Source: JAIKWW01 sp052169645
Lineage (GTDB): Bacteria; Bacillota; Clostridia; Peptostreptococcales; Anaerovoracaceae
Direction of reading: 5' to 3'
Assembly (NCBI GenBank): GCA_052169645.1
Contig: JBQNCA010000006.1
Span: 27,435 to 91,434 of the forward strand
DNA length: 64,000 nucleotides
Shown: in pieces, positions 1-9,240 of the stretch
Layout of the letters: each line of letters starts with the position of its first letter
Numbering within the stretch: the first letter of the stretch is position 1
The notes under the pieces: model-generated
The model's database searches: none
What the model was told of the DNA's origin: nothing
What the model saw: only the letters and a program-made list of their open reading frames with translations
Translations under genes and position numbers: made by a program

Positions 1-996
1 ACCGTCTTCGGAAATTTTCATCATCGCACTGAAAACCGTAAGTCCGCTGTTCAACATCAGAACCAACTTATCAATGATATAAGGAAAATTTTCCACTACA
101 TCCTCCCTATATCTCCTGACTTTCTTTCTCAAGCCGGAATATCTCCTCATATATATTCCTAAAAAGCATATTGCTCCTATGATTGCAGACATAGCCGCCC
201 TTTTATCACTTTTTGTATTCCATTTCAGTTTTACTCCGTTGTCCAATTTCTGCGGCAAACGCACGGATTTTCCCTTTCCGTCCGAATCGATTTTTTTCAA
301 CATGGCATCTACGCTGTTTGATATCGAAGATTCATACATTTTAGGATCCTGTACCACCATAAGCTCAAGCTCAACTCTTTTTTCAATATCTTCCAACGAA
401 ATATCCGCTGTCAGCGTAATTTTTTCACTTTGTCCCGATAGAGACAAGACATCTACTTTACCTTCTTCACTTACAAGAACGGGATCACTGGAAGTCCATT
501 TGATTACAGCCCCGTTTTTCTCATCATTTTCAGGAAGCTCTATATCTTCAAATACTATCCTTGTACCGTTTTTATCTGCAGGTACTATATTCATTATATT
601 TCTTGCACATTCTTCAATCGCTGCCGCAACTTCCTTTTTCGTCAGACGTCTCTCCGATATATTTACATTGGTATTACCATTTACCGAAGTATCACGATAA
701 CTCGCTGATATCTCTACAGGAACGGAAATCGAACCTTCACCCCTTTCAGGTCTGTCTATAAAAGTAATATTTCTTTTTTGAGACACTTCTCCTATAAGAA
801 ATGCGATTACTAAAATCGTACATATGAGCCATACTGCAAAATAGCAGTAAATCATCCGTTTTTTATGCCTTTCAATCTCAGCATCCAATTTAGCTCCCGT
901 ATAAATATTTGAAAGATTATCCGATATTATTTTTTTGTCTCCGGTTAAAAAATTTATTACTCCTTGCTTAAACGACATTTTTTTATTATTTTCCAT
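1..996 (-). CDS. TadC-like inner-membrane protein, C-terminus cut by window edge
   Basis: 332 residues are visible and the frame runs off the window start. Residues 1-48 are cytoplasmic and basic. A membrane segment lies at about 49-69. An extracytoplasmic stretch of about 200 residues follows, and a second membrane segment lies at about 266-284. The type II secretion F domain begins near 295 (motif NFPYIIDKLVLMLNSGLT). Within the outer stretch, residues about 118-215 look like an atrophied bacterial Ig-like domain (IKWTSSDP, then EEGKVDV). The ATG lies 14 bases past the tadB stop, with a GAGGTGA ribosome site overlapping that stop, so it is the last visible gene of the Tad operon. TadC with TadB forms the platform of the pilus machine. 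An ectodomain in this position is not standard for TadC. Confidence 0.75.
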   Translation of the reverse strand, partial: MENNKKMSFKQGVINFLTGDKKIISDNLSNIYTGAKLDAEIERHKKRMIYCYFAVWLICTILVIAFLIGEVSQKRNITFIDRPERGEGSISVPVEISASYRDTSVNGNTNVNISERRLTKKEVAAAIEECARNIMNIVPADKNGTRIVFEDIELPENDEKNGAVIKWTSSDPVLVSEEGKVDVLSLSGQSEKITLTADISLEDIEKRVELELMVVQDPKMYESSISNSVDAMLKKIDSDGKGKSVRLPQKLDNGVKLKWNTKSDKRAAMSAIIGAICFLGIYMRRYSGLRKKVRRYREDVVENFPYIIDKLVLMLNSGLTVFSAMMKISEDG

Positions 997-1010
997 ATCT
1001 ACTGTCACCT

Positions 1011-1754
1011 CTACTTTTCCATGAGCTTTGCACTCCATAAAAACGCCGTTAAAGTTAAAGCAAAAGATATAGTCATAATAAATCTCCCGAATAAAGTAGT
1101 ATACATGCTCTCTAAATAATCTCCGGAAATCAGATTTATAAGCGCTATTACGATAATCGGCATGCAGGTCAGTATCCTTGATTCCACCCTTTTCTCGGAT
1201 AAAAGAACCTCTTTTTCTCTTTCAAGTTCAATATTTTGAGTTAATACATACACAGCTTTCAATATCATTTTATTCAGATTTCCGCCCGTACTCCTGCAAA
1301 GAACACATGAATCCGTAAAATCAATGATTTCCTTTACATGTGAACGTTCCGCCAAATCTTTCATGACGCTTTCTTCACTGCAATTCGCTTCCTTCATTAT
1401 TCTTTTCATATTTATAATTTCTTTCGCTAATATACTTTTGCTTCCATGAATCAAAACTACCGTCTTTTCTGAATCAGATACGGCTTCTCCAAAATGTCTG
1501 CCCGATGATATGGATGAAGATATTGAATACAGCATATCCTTAAATTGATTTCTTAATTCACGCTTGCGTTTTGCAGCCAAAATTTGCTTATACTTTTTTA
1601 CCCCCAATAAAGAGGTCAGCGCAAACAACAATGCCGCCTGCCAGCTTGCATAATACAAGTATCCACATAAAGCCAAACTCCCTCCTGCAACCATAAAATA
1701 ATCTCTGAGCTCCTTTCGTGAAAGTTTATATATATTGTAGTCTTCAGGGATCAA
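1011..1754 (-). CDS. tadB: TadB-like type II secretion F domain protein
   Basis: A membrane platform protein of a Tad/Flp pilus system, expected to work with the CpaF motor. The product has 247 residues, shorter than the usual 300 or so. It has an N-terminal hydrophobic pair at about 20-50, a cytoplasmic F domain at about 70-190, and C-terminal membrane segments at about 195-245. The start codon is TTG and shares TTGA with the cpaF stop. An AGGAGG site lies about 10 bases upstream, and no alternative ATG is nearby. Tight coupling to cpaF and tadC supports one transcript. The family call is firm; TadB rather than TadC rests on gene order. Confidence 0.8.
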   Translation of the reverse strand: MIPEDYNIYKLSRKELRDYFMVAGGSLALCGYLYYASWQAALLFALTSLLGVKKYKQILAAKRKRELRNQFKDMLYSISSSISSGRHFGEAVSDSEKTVVLIHGSKSILAKEIINMKRIMKEANCSEESVMKDLAERSHVKEIIDFTDSCVLCRSTGGNLNKMILKAVYVLTQNIELEREKEVLLSEKRVESRILTCMPIIVIALINLISGDYLESMYTTLFGRFIMTISFALTLTAFLWSAKLMEK

Positions 1755-2989
1755 GTTAAACGACCTCCTCTCATCTCCAATTTCAAGCTGTTTATCATTT
1801 TATTATCGGTTCTTACGAGTTTTCCCTCAGATTTCACTTCATCCTGCATAATTCGATATTCAAATAAAGGATTCAAAGTTATCTCTCCGTTCTCAAGTCC
1901 TTTTATTTCCGTTATTTCCAGAACTTTTCTGCTTTTATCCTGTAGTCTTCCCAAATGAACTATTATGTCAATAGCTGAAGCGATCTGTCCTCTTATAGCT
2001 TCTATCGGGAATGAAGCTGAAGTCAAAAACATAGTTTCCAACCTTGATATCATGCCCTTTGCCGAGTTTGCATGACCTGTTGACAAACTCCCCGCATGTC
2101 CTGTATTCATTGAATTTATCATATCTACAACCTCGGCACCTCTTACTTCACCTACGATAATCCTGTCAGGTCGCATTCGTAAACTCGATTTAATCAGGTG
2201 ACGCATTGTGATTTCGCCTTTTCCCTGTATATTGGCATGTTTTGTTTCCATTCTTACCAAATTCTCAATTCTATCAAGTTGAAGCTCTGCAGAATCTTCG
2301 ATAACAATAACTCTCTCGTCTTCAGGAATAAAATCCGAAAGGGCATTAAGGAATGTCGTTTTTCCCGAGCTGGTACCTCCTGATAAAAAAATATTGTAGC
2401 CGCATATAACCAAAGTTTTTAAAAATTCGGAAGCTTCTTCGGTTATAGAGCCGAGATCAATCAACTCTTTCATAGTAATACGATTCATGGGAAATTTTCT
2501 TATATTCATAGTAGGTCCGTCTATCGCAATATTTTTATATACGGCATTTACTCTAGAACCGTCTTCCAGCCTTGCATCAAGAATCGGGTTCATTTCATTG
2601 ATTTCTCTGTGAACCCCTGCTCCTATTCTCATAATAATTTCTTCAAGTTCATTCACTGATGGAAATGCTTCATCTATACGTATTATCTCTCCGGCTTTTT
2701 CTATAAAAATATTTTTGTATCCGTTTACCATAATTTCACTTATTTCAGGATCATCCAGATACTTTTGTAAAAAATCCAGTTCACATCTGAGCAGACTGAA
2801 CACACTCTCTATCAGTCGCTTTTTATCTGCAAGACTCAAAGACAATGTTTTGTCCGATTTCATAACATACTGCTGTATTGTTTTTCTTATACCGTCATCA
2901 TCAGATACTTCATCTTTTTCATTCAGTTGCTTTCGAATCAATGCAGCTATCTCATATGCAAGCAAATTTTGACTGTCGTTTATAGTCAT
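1751..2989 (-). CDS. cpaF: CpaF/TadA-family secretion ATPase
   Basis: The hexameric traffic ATPase that powers pilin polymerisation or secretion at the cytoplasmic membrane. It has 412 residues. The N-terminal CpaF domain covers about 70-170 (FLQKYLDDPEISEIMVNG). The Walker A motif is SGGTSSGKTT near residue 205, followed by the Asp box VIVIEDSAELQ. A Walker B-like stretch (MRPDRIIVGEVRG) and a His box (GHAGSLSTGHAN) come next. Length and motif order match CpaF. The ATG overlaps the cpaE stop by four bases and the 3' end overlaps tadB, so translation is probably coupled along the operon. Confidence 0.93.
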   Translation of the reverse strand: MTINDSQNLLAYEIAALIRKQLNEKDEVSDDDGIRKTIQQYVMKSDKTLSLSLADKKRLIESVFSLLRCELDFLQKYLDDPEISEIMVNGYKNIFIEKAGEIIRIDEAFPSVNELEEIIMRIGAGVHREINEMNPILDARLEDGSRVNAVYKNIAIDGPTMNIRKFPMNRITMKELIDLGSITEEASEFLKTLVICGYNIFLSGGTSSGKTTFLNALSDFIPEDERVIVIEDSAELQLDRIENLVRMETKHANIQGKGEITMRHLIKSSLRMRPDRIIVGEVRGAEVVDMINSMNTGHAGSLSTGHANSAKGMISRLETMFLTSASFPIEAIRGQIASAIDIIVHLGRLQDKSRKVLEITEIKGLENGEITLNPLFEYRIMQDEVKSEGKLVRTDNKMINSLKLEMRGGRLT

Positions 2990-4116
2990 AGCTTTACCGC
3001 TTCTTTCATCAATCTGTCAACTGCCGCACCGTAACGACCAATCAAACTTATGTCATTTTTCCCTTCATGCACATAAAAGCTGTCGGGATCGTAAGGCAAT
3101 TGATAATAATATTTATTGGAAGAAAATTCATCATCCTCATCATTAAGAAATATTTTTAAATTGTCATTTTTCTTACCTGCAAAATTTTCTATACGAATAA
3201 ACTTCTTATTGCCTGAATATTTGTATATAAGCTTTTCCCAATATTCTGAATTAAGCTTGCTTTTTTCATCCTGATTTGTTAGAGAAAATATAAAATCAGA
3301 TGTTTCATACAGATACGAAGATGCATCATTAAGATAATTTCCCATTTCAAATATAACAACATCAAATATATTCCAACTTCTTATAACTTCTAAAAATTTG
3401 TTCATTTCCTTTCGTGTGAGATCCGTAATATAGGTTTTATGTTCATGCGACATTGAAAATTCGGCAACACCGTATCTGTCACGCAAAATATATTTTTCAG
3501 GCTCATTGCCGTAATTCTCATAATCGACCAAAAACATATTCATATCTTCATGTAAGGCAGACTCCGACTTTGGAAAATACATATAATGATCCGACATTGA
3601 TCTCATATCTATAATAAGAGGATTTCGTCTCCCGTATTGTTTTCGCAGCCTTGCAAAAGTCAAACATAGCGATGTTTTTCCTACACCACCTGATGCTCCC
3701 GTAACCGTTATAACGGAAAATTCTCCGTTACTGTTGAATTTTCTCACTTCAAGCTGATGCTCCGCACATATTTTCAATATCTCATTTAAAATTACATAAG
3801 CAGACTGATACTTATATATGTAAAATATATTTTCATCCGTCACTTTCATCCCTTCGTCTAAAATATCTGAAAGGCAAATTACAGGAGCTATGCTTTTTCC
3901 GCTTACAGCTTTGATTTTCTCCAAATACTCCTTCCCTGTAATAACAAGCTCAGATGTGGAAATCAAATCTATTATCCGATATTTATCCGTCTCAATTATT
4001 TCTTTGTTCCCTATGGTTTGAACTGTAACATTTCTGCAGGAATTTAAAACATAATGAATGAAGCGGGTTTTAAAATCAAAGTCTTCATCTGCAACTAAAA
4101 TCTTGATTTCATCCAT
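2986..4116 (-). CDS. cpaE: CpaE-like ParA/MinD-family ATPase of the Tad locus
   Basis: A 376-residue protein with a divergent receiver-like N-terminus (residues 1-125; it begins IKILVADEDFDF but is degenerate). A P-loop ATPase domain follows, with a deviant Walker A TVTGASGGVGKTS near residue 138. CpaE proteins help place Tad pili in the cell. A MinD-type switch II is hard to identify, so ATPase activity is likely but not certain. It is the first gene of the visible Tad operon. An AAAGGAG site precedes the ATG and a good promoter lies just upstream. The next gene upstream, hemW, ends in its own terminator, so the operon starts here. Confidence 0.85.
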   Translation of the reverse strand: MDEIKILVADEDFDFKTRFIHYVLNSCRNVTVQTIGNKEIIETDKYRIIDLISTSELVITGKEYLEKIKAVSGKSIAPVICLSDILDEGMKVTDENIFYIYKYQSAYVILNEILKICAEHQLEVRKFNSNGEFSVITVTGASGGVGKTSLCLTFARLRKQYGRRNPLIIDMRSMSDHYMYFPKSESALHEDMNMFLVDYENYGNEPEKYILRDRYGVAEFSMSHEHKTYITDLTRKEMNKFLEVIRSWNIFDVVIFEMGNYLNDASSYLYETSDFIFSLTNQDEKSKLNSEYWEKLIYKYSGNKKFIRIENFAGKKNDNLKIFLNDEDDEFSSNKYYYQLPYDPDSFYVHEGKNDISLIGRYGAAVDRLMKEAVKL

Positions 4117-4141
4117 GATATTTGCTCCTTTCTTTTACCAC

Positions 4142-4170
4142 ATATTACCATTATATGATTTTTATGTCAA
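4142..4170 (-). promoter_or_regulatory. sigma-A promoter of the Tad operon
   Basis: On the minus strand TTGACA (4170-4165) is followed by 17 bases and TAATAT (4147-4142), with a TG one base before the -10, giving an extended -10. The cpaE ATG is about 25 bases further on. The -35 is a perfect consensus match and the -10 is weaker. Confidence 0.7.
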
Positions 4171-4273
4171 TATTTACCTTTCAAATTTTGTAAATTATTT
4201 TTAGCTTTTTCCCTTTTAAACATAATCTAAAATTCATCTATGATTCTTTTACTATATGCTGTATTATTTTCAG

Positions 4274-4315
4274 CAATAAAAAACACCATCCGCTATATAT
4301 TGCAGATGATGTTTC
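4274..4315 (-). terminator. Rho-independent terminator after hemW
   Basis: AACATCATCTGC (4313-4302) pairs with GCGGATGGTGTT (4293-4282) over 12 positions with two G-U pairs and an 8-base loop. A run of U follows on the minus strand. It insulates the Tad promoter from the hemW transcript. Confidence 0.85.
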
Positions 4316-4338
4316 AATATCTATTATTTTGCTCTTAT

Positions 4339-5484
4339 TTATATCAGTTCAGTGATAATACTGTTTGAAATATCTATACCCTTCGGTGTAAAAAATATAT
4401 GATTAGCTTTTTCCAGCATAAATCCATCCGATATATATGAAGCAATCTTTTCTTTTTTATATTCCATTAAGTCAATACCATAATTCTTTGAAAATTTTAT
4501 AAGATCTATACCTGAAGCGGTTCTCAGACTTGTAAATATGCAGTCGCTTATCAAATCCTCCGGCTTCTGCTTTTTCATTTCATGCAAATTGTCATAGATG
4601 AGTTTATCACTGTTTAAATTTGCATCTTCAATAAATTTTATATATTCAGAAACAGTTGAGGGATTTTCAAATCTGCATCCGTTTATAAAGGAATGTGCTG
4701 CAGCTCCCACCCCTACATAATCACTCATAGACCAATATTTTAAATTATGTCTGCATTCTCTTCCGCTGAGAGCCGCATTTGAAATTTCATAATGCCTGTA
4801 ACCTGAGCTTCGCAGCTTATCAGTTATATAATGATACATTTCTCTGTCAAGTTCTTCAGGTATTTGATCGGCTTTTCCCAGTCTGAAGGCTTCATATAGA
4901 GGAGTTCCCTCTTCTATTTGAAGGCTATAAAAGGAAATATGCTCAGGCTGTAAATCCAATACTTTCTCAACAGTGTTTTTCCAATTTTTCAAAGTATGAC
5001 CCGGAAATCCGAAAATCAAATCGATATTAATATTATTTATGCCTGCATCTCGAGCGATGCTTACGGCCTCCGCCGCCATATCCGCATCGTGTACCCTGCC
5101 CAGATATGACAGCTCCGGCTCAATCATGCTCTGCACGCCGAGACTTATGCGATTAACCCCGGCAGCCGCATAAGACTCGGCCTTTGCACTCGTAAGTGAC
5201 CCCGGATTCGCTTCGATGGTCACTTCCGCATCTACCGTAAACGGCACCCTTAACAGCGCCTCACAGATGTAGGCGCTATCCACAACGGACGGCGTCCCGC
5301 CTCCTATAAATACCGTATCAAAGACCTCAGCCTCTCCCAACCAATCAACAAGCGCATCTATTTCAGAATATAAAGCTTTAAAATATAAAGCCTTCTCATC
5401 CTCTCCGCAATCTGCGTATGATGCAAAATCGCAATATATGCACTTGCCGGCACAAAAAGGTATATGAATATAAAGTCCCGGCAT
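4339..5484 (-). CDS. hemW: HemW-like radical SAM heme chaperone
   Basis: A radical SAM protein of 381 residues. It starts LYIHIPFCAGKCIYC, with the CxxxCxxC iron-sulfur motif at about residues 11-18. FIGGGTPS follows near residue 60, and a HemN C-terminal region covers about 290-375. The family was long annotated as oxygen-independent coproporphyrinogen III oxidase. Proteins with this short form lack the residues of true HemN and insert heme into membrane targets. The ATG has a GGAGG site seven bases upstream. It follows lepA by 124 bases with no clear terminator, an arrangement (lepA then hemW) common in Firmicutes. Confidence 0.9.
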   Translation of the reverse strand: MPGLYIHIPFCAGKCIYCDFASYADCGEDEKALYFKALYSEIDALVDWLGEAEVFDTVFIGGGTPSVVDSAYICEALLRVPFTVDAEVTIEANPGSLTSAKAESYAAAGVNRISLGVQSMIEPELSYLGRVHDADMAAEAVSIARDAGINNINIDLIFGFPGHTLKNWKNTVEKVLDLQPEHISFYSLQIEEGTPLYEAFRLGKADQIPEELDREMYHYITDKLRSSGYRHYEISNAALSGRECRHNLKYWSMSDYVGVGAAAHSFINGCRFENPSTVSEYIKFIEDANLNSDKLIYDNLHEMKKQKPEDLISDCIFTSLRTASGIDLIKFSKNYGIDLMEYKKEKIASYISDGFMLEKANHIFFTPKGIDISNSIITELI

Positions 5485-5608
5485 AGCCGTATTCCTCCAT
5501 TATTATATGTAAAATCGACACAGGTATTTTGCCATAACAAAAACCGACCTCCTCAAGTTAAAACTTAGGTCTAACCTTTGGAGATCAATTCATATATTAA
5601 AAACTGCA

Positions 5609-7423
5609 TCAGTTCTTTGTTTCTTCATATTTAAATACAGCGGTAAAGGCTTCCTGCGGCACTTCGACCTTACCGAACTGTCTCATGCGCTTTTTTCCCT
5701 CCTTCTGCTTTTCCAAAAGCTTTTTCTTACGGGATATATCGCCGCCGTAGCACTTTGCCAAAACATCCTTGCGCAATGCTCTTACGGTAGCCCTTGCGAT
5801 AACCTTTTGCCCTATAGCTGCCTGTATCGGTACTTCAAACTGATGAGAAGGAATTACCTCTTTCAGCTTTTCACAAACGGATCTGCCTCTGCTCTGAGCA
5901 TTGCCGGCATAGACTATCATTGAGAAGGCATCTACCAACTCCTTGTTCAGCAGGATATCCACCTTTACGAGATTTGATTTTTCGTATCTTGCAAATTCAT
6001 AATCAAGAGAGCCGTAGCCTCTGGTCTTTGATTTCAAGGCATCAAAAAAATCATATATAACCTCATTCAATGGCATCTCATAATGCAGATTGACACGGGT
6101 AGGTGTGATATATTCCATATGAATCATCTTTCCTCGCCTCTGCTGGCATATGTCCATAATCGCTCCGACATATTCATTAGGGAGCATTATATTCGCATTT
6201 ACGATAGGTTCTTCTATATGGTCTATCTCCTGCGGTGACGGAAGATTTGAAGGATTATCCACCATTCTCACCTCGCCGTTTGTCATAACCACCTTATAGA
6301 TAACGCTCGGAGATGTTGTTATAACTGCCAGCTCAAATTCCCGCTCCAGTCTTTCAACTATTATCTCCATATGCAACAGTCCCAAAAATCCGCATCTGAA
6401 ACCATATCCGAGAGCTGCCGAATTTTCCGGTTCAAACATAAAGGCTGCATCATTTACTTGCAGTTTTTCAAGTGCATCCTTTACATTGTCATATTTTTCC
6501 CCTTCACCCGGATATATGCCGCAATACACCATAGACTGCACTGCCTTATAACCGGGAAGCGGCTCCTCCGTCACGGCATTTGCATGAGTTATGGTATCAC
6601 CGACTCTTGCATCTCTGACAAGCTTGATGCTGGCGCATATATATCCTACCTCACCTGCTCTCAGACTGTCTACATTCATTGCAAAAGGTGCATATACGCC
6701 GACCTCGGTAACTTCGTAATTTTTACCTGCATTCATCAGCCTTATGATATCGCCTTTTCTAACGGTGCCTTCAAAAACCCGCACATAAATTACAACTCCT
6801 TTGTAATTATCATAGTAGGAATCAAATATAAGAGCCTTCAGCTTTGCCTTATCATCTCCTTCGGGCGACGGCACATTCTTTACGATATCCTCGAGTACAG
6901 CCTCTATATTCAGTCCCGATTTTGCCGATATAAGCGGAGCTTCGGAAGCATCCAACCCTATAACCTCTTCAATTTCTTCTTTAACTTCATCCGGACGGGC
7001 GCTCGGCAAATCCATTTTATTAATAATCGGAAGAATCTCAAGATTTTCGTCTATTGCCATATATACATTTGCCAATGTCTGAGCCTCTACACCCTGAGTC
7101 GCATCCACTACCAGCAAAGCTCCTTCACAGGCTGCAAGGCTTCTTGAAACCTCATATGTAAAGTCCACATGCCCCGGAGTATCTATCAGATTGAATTGAT
7201 ATTCATTGCCGTCTTTTGCAATATATCGCAGCCTCGTGGTCTGAAGCTTTATTGTTATGCCTCTTTCTCTCTCAATATCCATATTATCAAGAAACTGAGC
7301 CTTCATATCTCTCTGAGAAATCATACCCGTCTCTTCTATCAATCTGTCCGCCAAGGTTGATTTTCCATGATCTATATGTGCAATAATGCTGAAATTTCTA
7401 ATATACTTCTGATAAGAGTCCAT
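5609..7423 (-). CDS. lepA: Elongation factor 4 (LepA)
   Basis: A ribosome-bound GTPase that resets or stalls mistranslocated ribosomes. The product is 604 residues, the usual family length. G-motifs are intact: AHIDHGKST near residue 15 (G1), DTPGHVDF near 83 (G3) and NKMD near 136 (G4). Domain II, EF-G-like domains III and V, and the LepA-specific C-terminal domain (VRALRKDVLAKCYGGDISRKKKLLEKQ) follow. The ATG is preceded by GGAGG with a six-base spacer. It heads the lepA-hemW pair. Confidence 0.97.
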   Translation of the reverse strand: MDSYQKYIRNFSIIAHIDHGKSTLADRLIEETGMISQRDMKAQFLDNMDIERERGITIKLQTTRLRYIAKDGNEYQFNLIDTPGHVDFTYEVSRSLAACEGALLVVDATQGVEAQTLANVYMAIDENLEILPIINKMDLPSARPDEVKEEIEEVIGLDASEAPLISAKSGLNIEAVLEDIVKNVPSPEGDDKAKLKALIFDSYYDNYKGVVIYVRVFEGTVRKGDIIRLMNAGKNYEVTEVGVYAPFAMNVDSLRAGEVGYICASIKLVRDARVGDTITHANAVTEEPLPGYKAVQSMVYCGIYPGEGEKYDNVKDALEKLQVNDAAFMFEPENSAALGYGFRCGFLGLLHMEIIVERLEREFELAVITTSPSVIYKVVMTNGEVRMVDNPSNLPSPQEIDHIEEPIVNANIMLPNEYVGAIMDICQQRRGKMIHMEYITPTRVNLHYEMPLNEVIYDFFDALKSKTRGYGSLDYEFARYEKSNLVKVDILLNKELVDAFSMIVYAGNAQSRGRSVCEKLKEVIPSHQFEVPIQAAIGQKVIARATVRALRKDVLAKCYGGDISRKKKLLEKQKEGKKRMRQFGKVEVPQEAFTAVFKYEETKN

Positions 7424-7616
7424 TATGCCTCCGTTATTTTATCAAACAGTTTAGTCTAATTTTTTTCCATTCTTGTAATATTATCATTTTTTCAGCTGAA
7501 TGTGAACCGCCTGATAAATTTAATCCATATTTATAAATCCGGCTTTATTGTAGGTTATTATAATCAGCCCTCATTGGTATGCTCTGAAATCTTCATTGAT
7601 ATGCTTCGAATAAAAT

Positions 7617-7669
7617 GTACCGACCTTCAAAAATCAGATTTTTAAGATCTGAAACTTGATAGCCGGTAC
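7617..7669 (-). terminator. Long imperfect hairpin after the alcohol dehydrogenase gene
   Basis: GTACCG (7617-7622) pairs with CGGTAC (7664-7669), and an inner CAGAT/ATCTG hairpin sits in the loop. It lies about 60 bases past the stop of the minus-strand dehydrogenase gene. U-richness is modest on either strand, so it could be a terminator or another RNA element. The rest of the 7424-7727 gap is AT-rich and I see no gene in it. Confidence 0.4.
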
Positions 7670-7727
7670 GGACTTTTCGTTTAGTATGTTTTATTTTCAG
7701 TTATACGTAATAAATTTAATATGCAAT

Positions 7728-8888
7728 TTACCATAGCTTTTTATAAATGTCTATAACATCCTGCTTCATCGGCTGACGAGGATTGGTTTCAGTACAGGAA
7801 TCATCAAGCGCCGCCTCCGCCATGGCATCTATATGCGATTCATATTCTTCTCTTGTCATATCCGTAAGAATTTCTCTGAGACTTAAAGGTATACCCATTG
7901 CATCACCCATATATTTCAAATAATTTATCAGGGAGTGAATAGTCATTACAGTATTTAAGCTCGAGAGTCCCAAGGTATTCGCTATCTTGCAGTAGCACTC
8001 AACAACAGGGTCGAGAATATCTCTGTGATTCAGGGCATTCTGCATATTTGCAACACCTGTGTTATATTCTACTATATGCGGAAGCAATATGGCATTCGCT
8101 CTGCCGTGTGGAATATGGAAATGTGCTCCCAACTGATGAGCCATTCCGTGATTTAAGCCCAAAGATGCTGAATTGAAAGCAAGTCCCGCCAACGTAGCTG
8201 CAACATGCATCTTTTCTCTCGCTTCGGTATCATTGTTGTCGGAAAAAGATCTGAACAGAAACTGTCCGCATAATGCAACCGCTCTCTCAGCCAACGCTCC
8301 CGAAAAATCATTGTGCTTCGTACTGACATAAGCTTCTATCGCATGAGTAAGCACATCCATTCCCGTATCCGCCGTAACGCCTGCGGGTACACTGCGTACC
8401 AGTACGGCATCTATAATGGCTTCATCGGGAGCCATATCATCGGAAATCAGCGGAATTTTAACCTGCGCCTTTGCATCGGTTATAACCGAAAACGAAGTAA
8501 CCTCGCTGCCGGATCCGCTTGTGGTAGGAATACATATGAGCTTTATATGCTGTCCTCCCTTATTCATACTTTCAACCATCTTGCGTATGGATTTTGAAAT
8601 ATCCATAGCGGAGCCTCCGCCTACGGCAACTATACAGTCACAGCCCGCATTTGAAAATGCCGCTATACCCGCCGCCACATTTTCTATAGGAGGATCAGGT
8701 ATTACATCCGTAAACAGCTCGTATTCTATACTGCCTTTTACAAGAGGCTTCGTTATATTTCGAATCATATCACTTTCAACTATGAAAGGATCCGTAATTA
8801 CAAATGCCTTTTTACATTCCAGCTCGCTCAATCTGTTGAGAGCTCGTTCTCCAAAATATATATCCGTTGCTATATGAAAATGATCCAT
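7728..8888 (-). CDS. Iron-containing alcohol dehydrogenase
   Basis: A group III (iron-dependent) NAD(P)H alcohol dehydrogenase of 386 residues. The NAD-binding region has VAVGGGSAMDISKS near residue 95 and PTTSGSGSEVT near 135. The metal-binding histidines lie in the GMAHQLGAHFHIPHG stretch near 255-270. These enzymes reduce aldehydes such as acetaldehyde in fermentation; the substrate cannot be read from sequence. The frame extends 22 codons further upstream, but I chose the internal ATG because GGAGG lies eight bases before it, whereas the outer one has no site. It appears to be transcribed alone, between its own promoter and a hairpin. Confidence 0.92.
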   Translation of the reverse strand: MDHFHIATDIYFGERALNRLSELECKKAFVITDPFIVESDMIRNITKPLVKGSIEYELFTDVIPDPPIENVAAGIAAFSNAGCDCIVAVGGGSAMDISKSIRKMVESMNKGGQHIKLICIPTTSGSGSEVTSFSVITDAKAQVKIPLISDDMAPDEAIIDAVLVRSVPAGVTADTGMDVLTHAIEAYVSTKHNDFSGALAERAVALCGQFLFRSFSDNNDTEAREKMHVAATLAGLAFNSASLGLNHGMAHQLGAHFHIPHGRANAILLPHIVEYNTGVANMQNALNHRDILDPVVECYCKIANTLGLSSLNTVMTIHSLINYLKYMGDAMGIPLSLREILTDMTREEYESHIDAMAEAALDDSCTETNPRQPMKQDVIDIYKKLW

Positions 8889-8961
8889 GATTAATTCCTC
8901 CGAATTATTCAGTATATAAAAATCTGAAACTTTTGACTGCTGTTTTATAATCACTTAGTAA

Positions 8962-8991
8962 AGAATACCATATGCCTGCAAGCTGATTCAA
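8962..8991 (-). promoter_or_regulatory. Promoter of the alcohol dehydrogenase gene
   Basis: TTGAAT (8991-8986), 18 bases, then TATTCT (8967-8962) with a TGG extended -10. The predicted leader is about 65 bases. The gap 8889-9240 otherwise holds only the terminator of the next gene. Confidence 0.5.
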
Positions 8992-9162
8992 TCGCTTTGT
9001 CGTTTATTTAACAAACAAGTCATCAAGGTACAACCGCATTTTTCAGTTTCGAAAAAATATTGAATTTTAATCACTTTATTTTAAAAATCAGATATTAGCT
9101 TTTAGTATATATTTACATGTCTTATATCAGTTTTTAACGTCTATACAAAACCTCAAGCGCCA

Positions 9163-9201
9163 TAAAAAACGGAAGATGCACATTCTTTCATGCATCTTCC
9201 G
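9163..9201 (-). terminator. Terminator of the large SLH protein gene
   Basis: A perfect 11-bp stem CGGAAGATGCA/TGCATCTTCCG (9170-9180 with 9191-9201) with a 10-base loop. Six U residues follow on the minus strand. It lies 40 bases after the stop. Confidence 0.92.
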
Positions 9202-9240
9202 AAAATATTTTCCTAAGCGTCAAATAAAATAGATATTCTT

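Noticed and set aside
6371..7147. Plus-strand frame of 258 codons within lepA
   Set aside because: Antisense shadow of a highly conserved gene; translation is Cys/His/Tyr-rich with no recognisable domain and no ribosome site.
8416..8877. Plus-strand frame inside the alcohol dehydrogenase gene
   Set aside because: Antisense to conserved motifs of the dehydrogenase, without a ribosome site.
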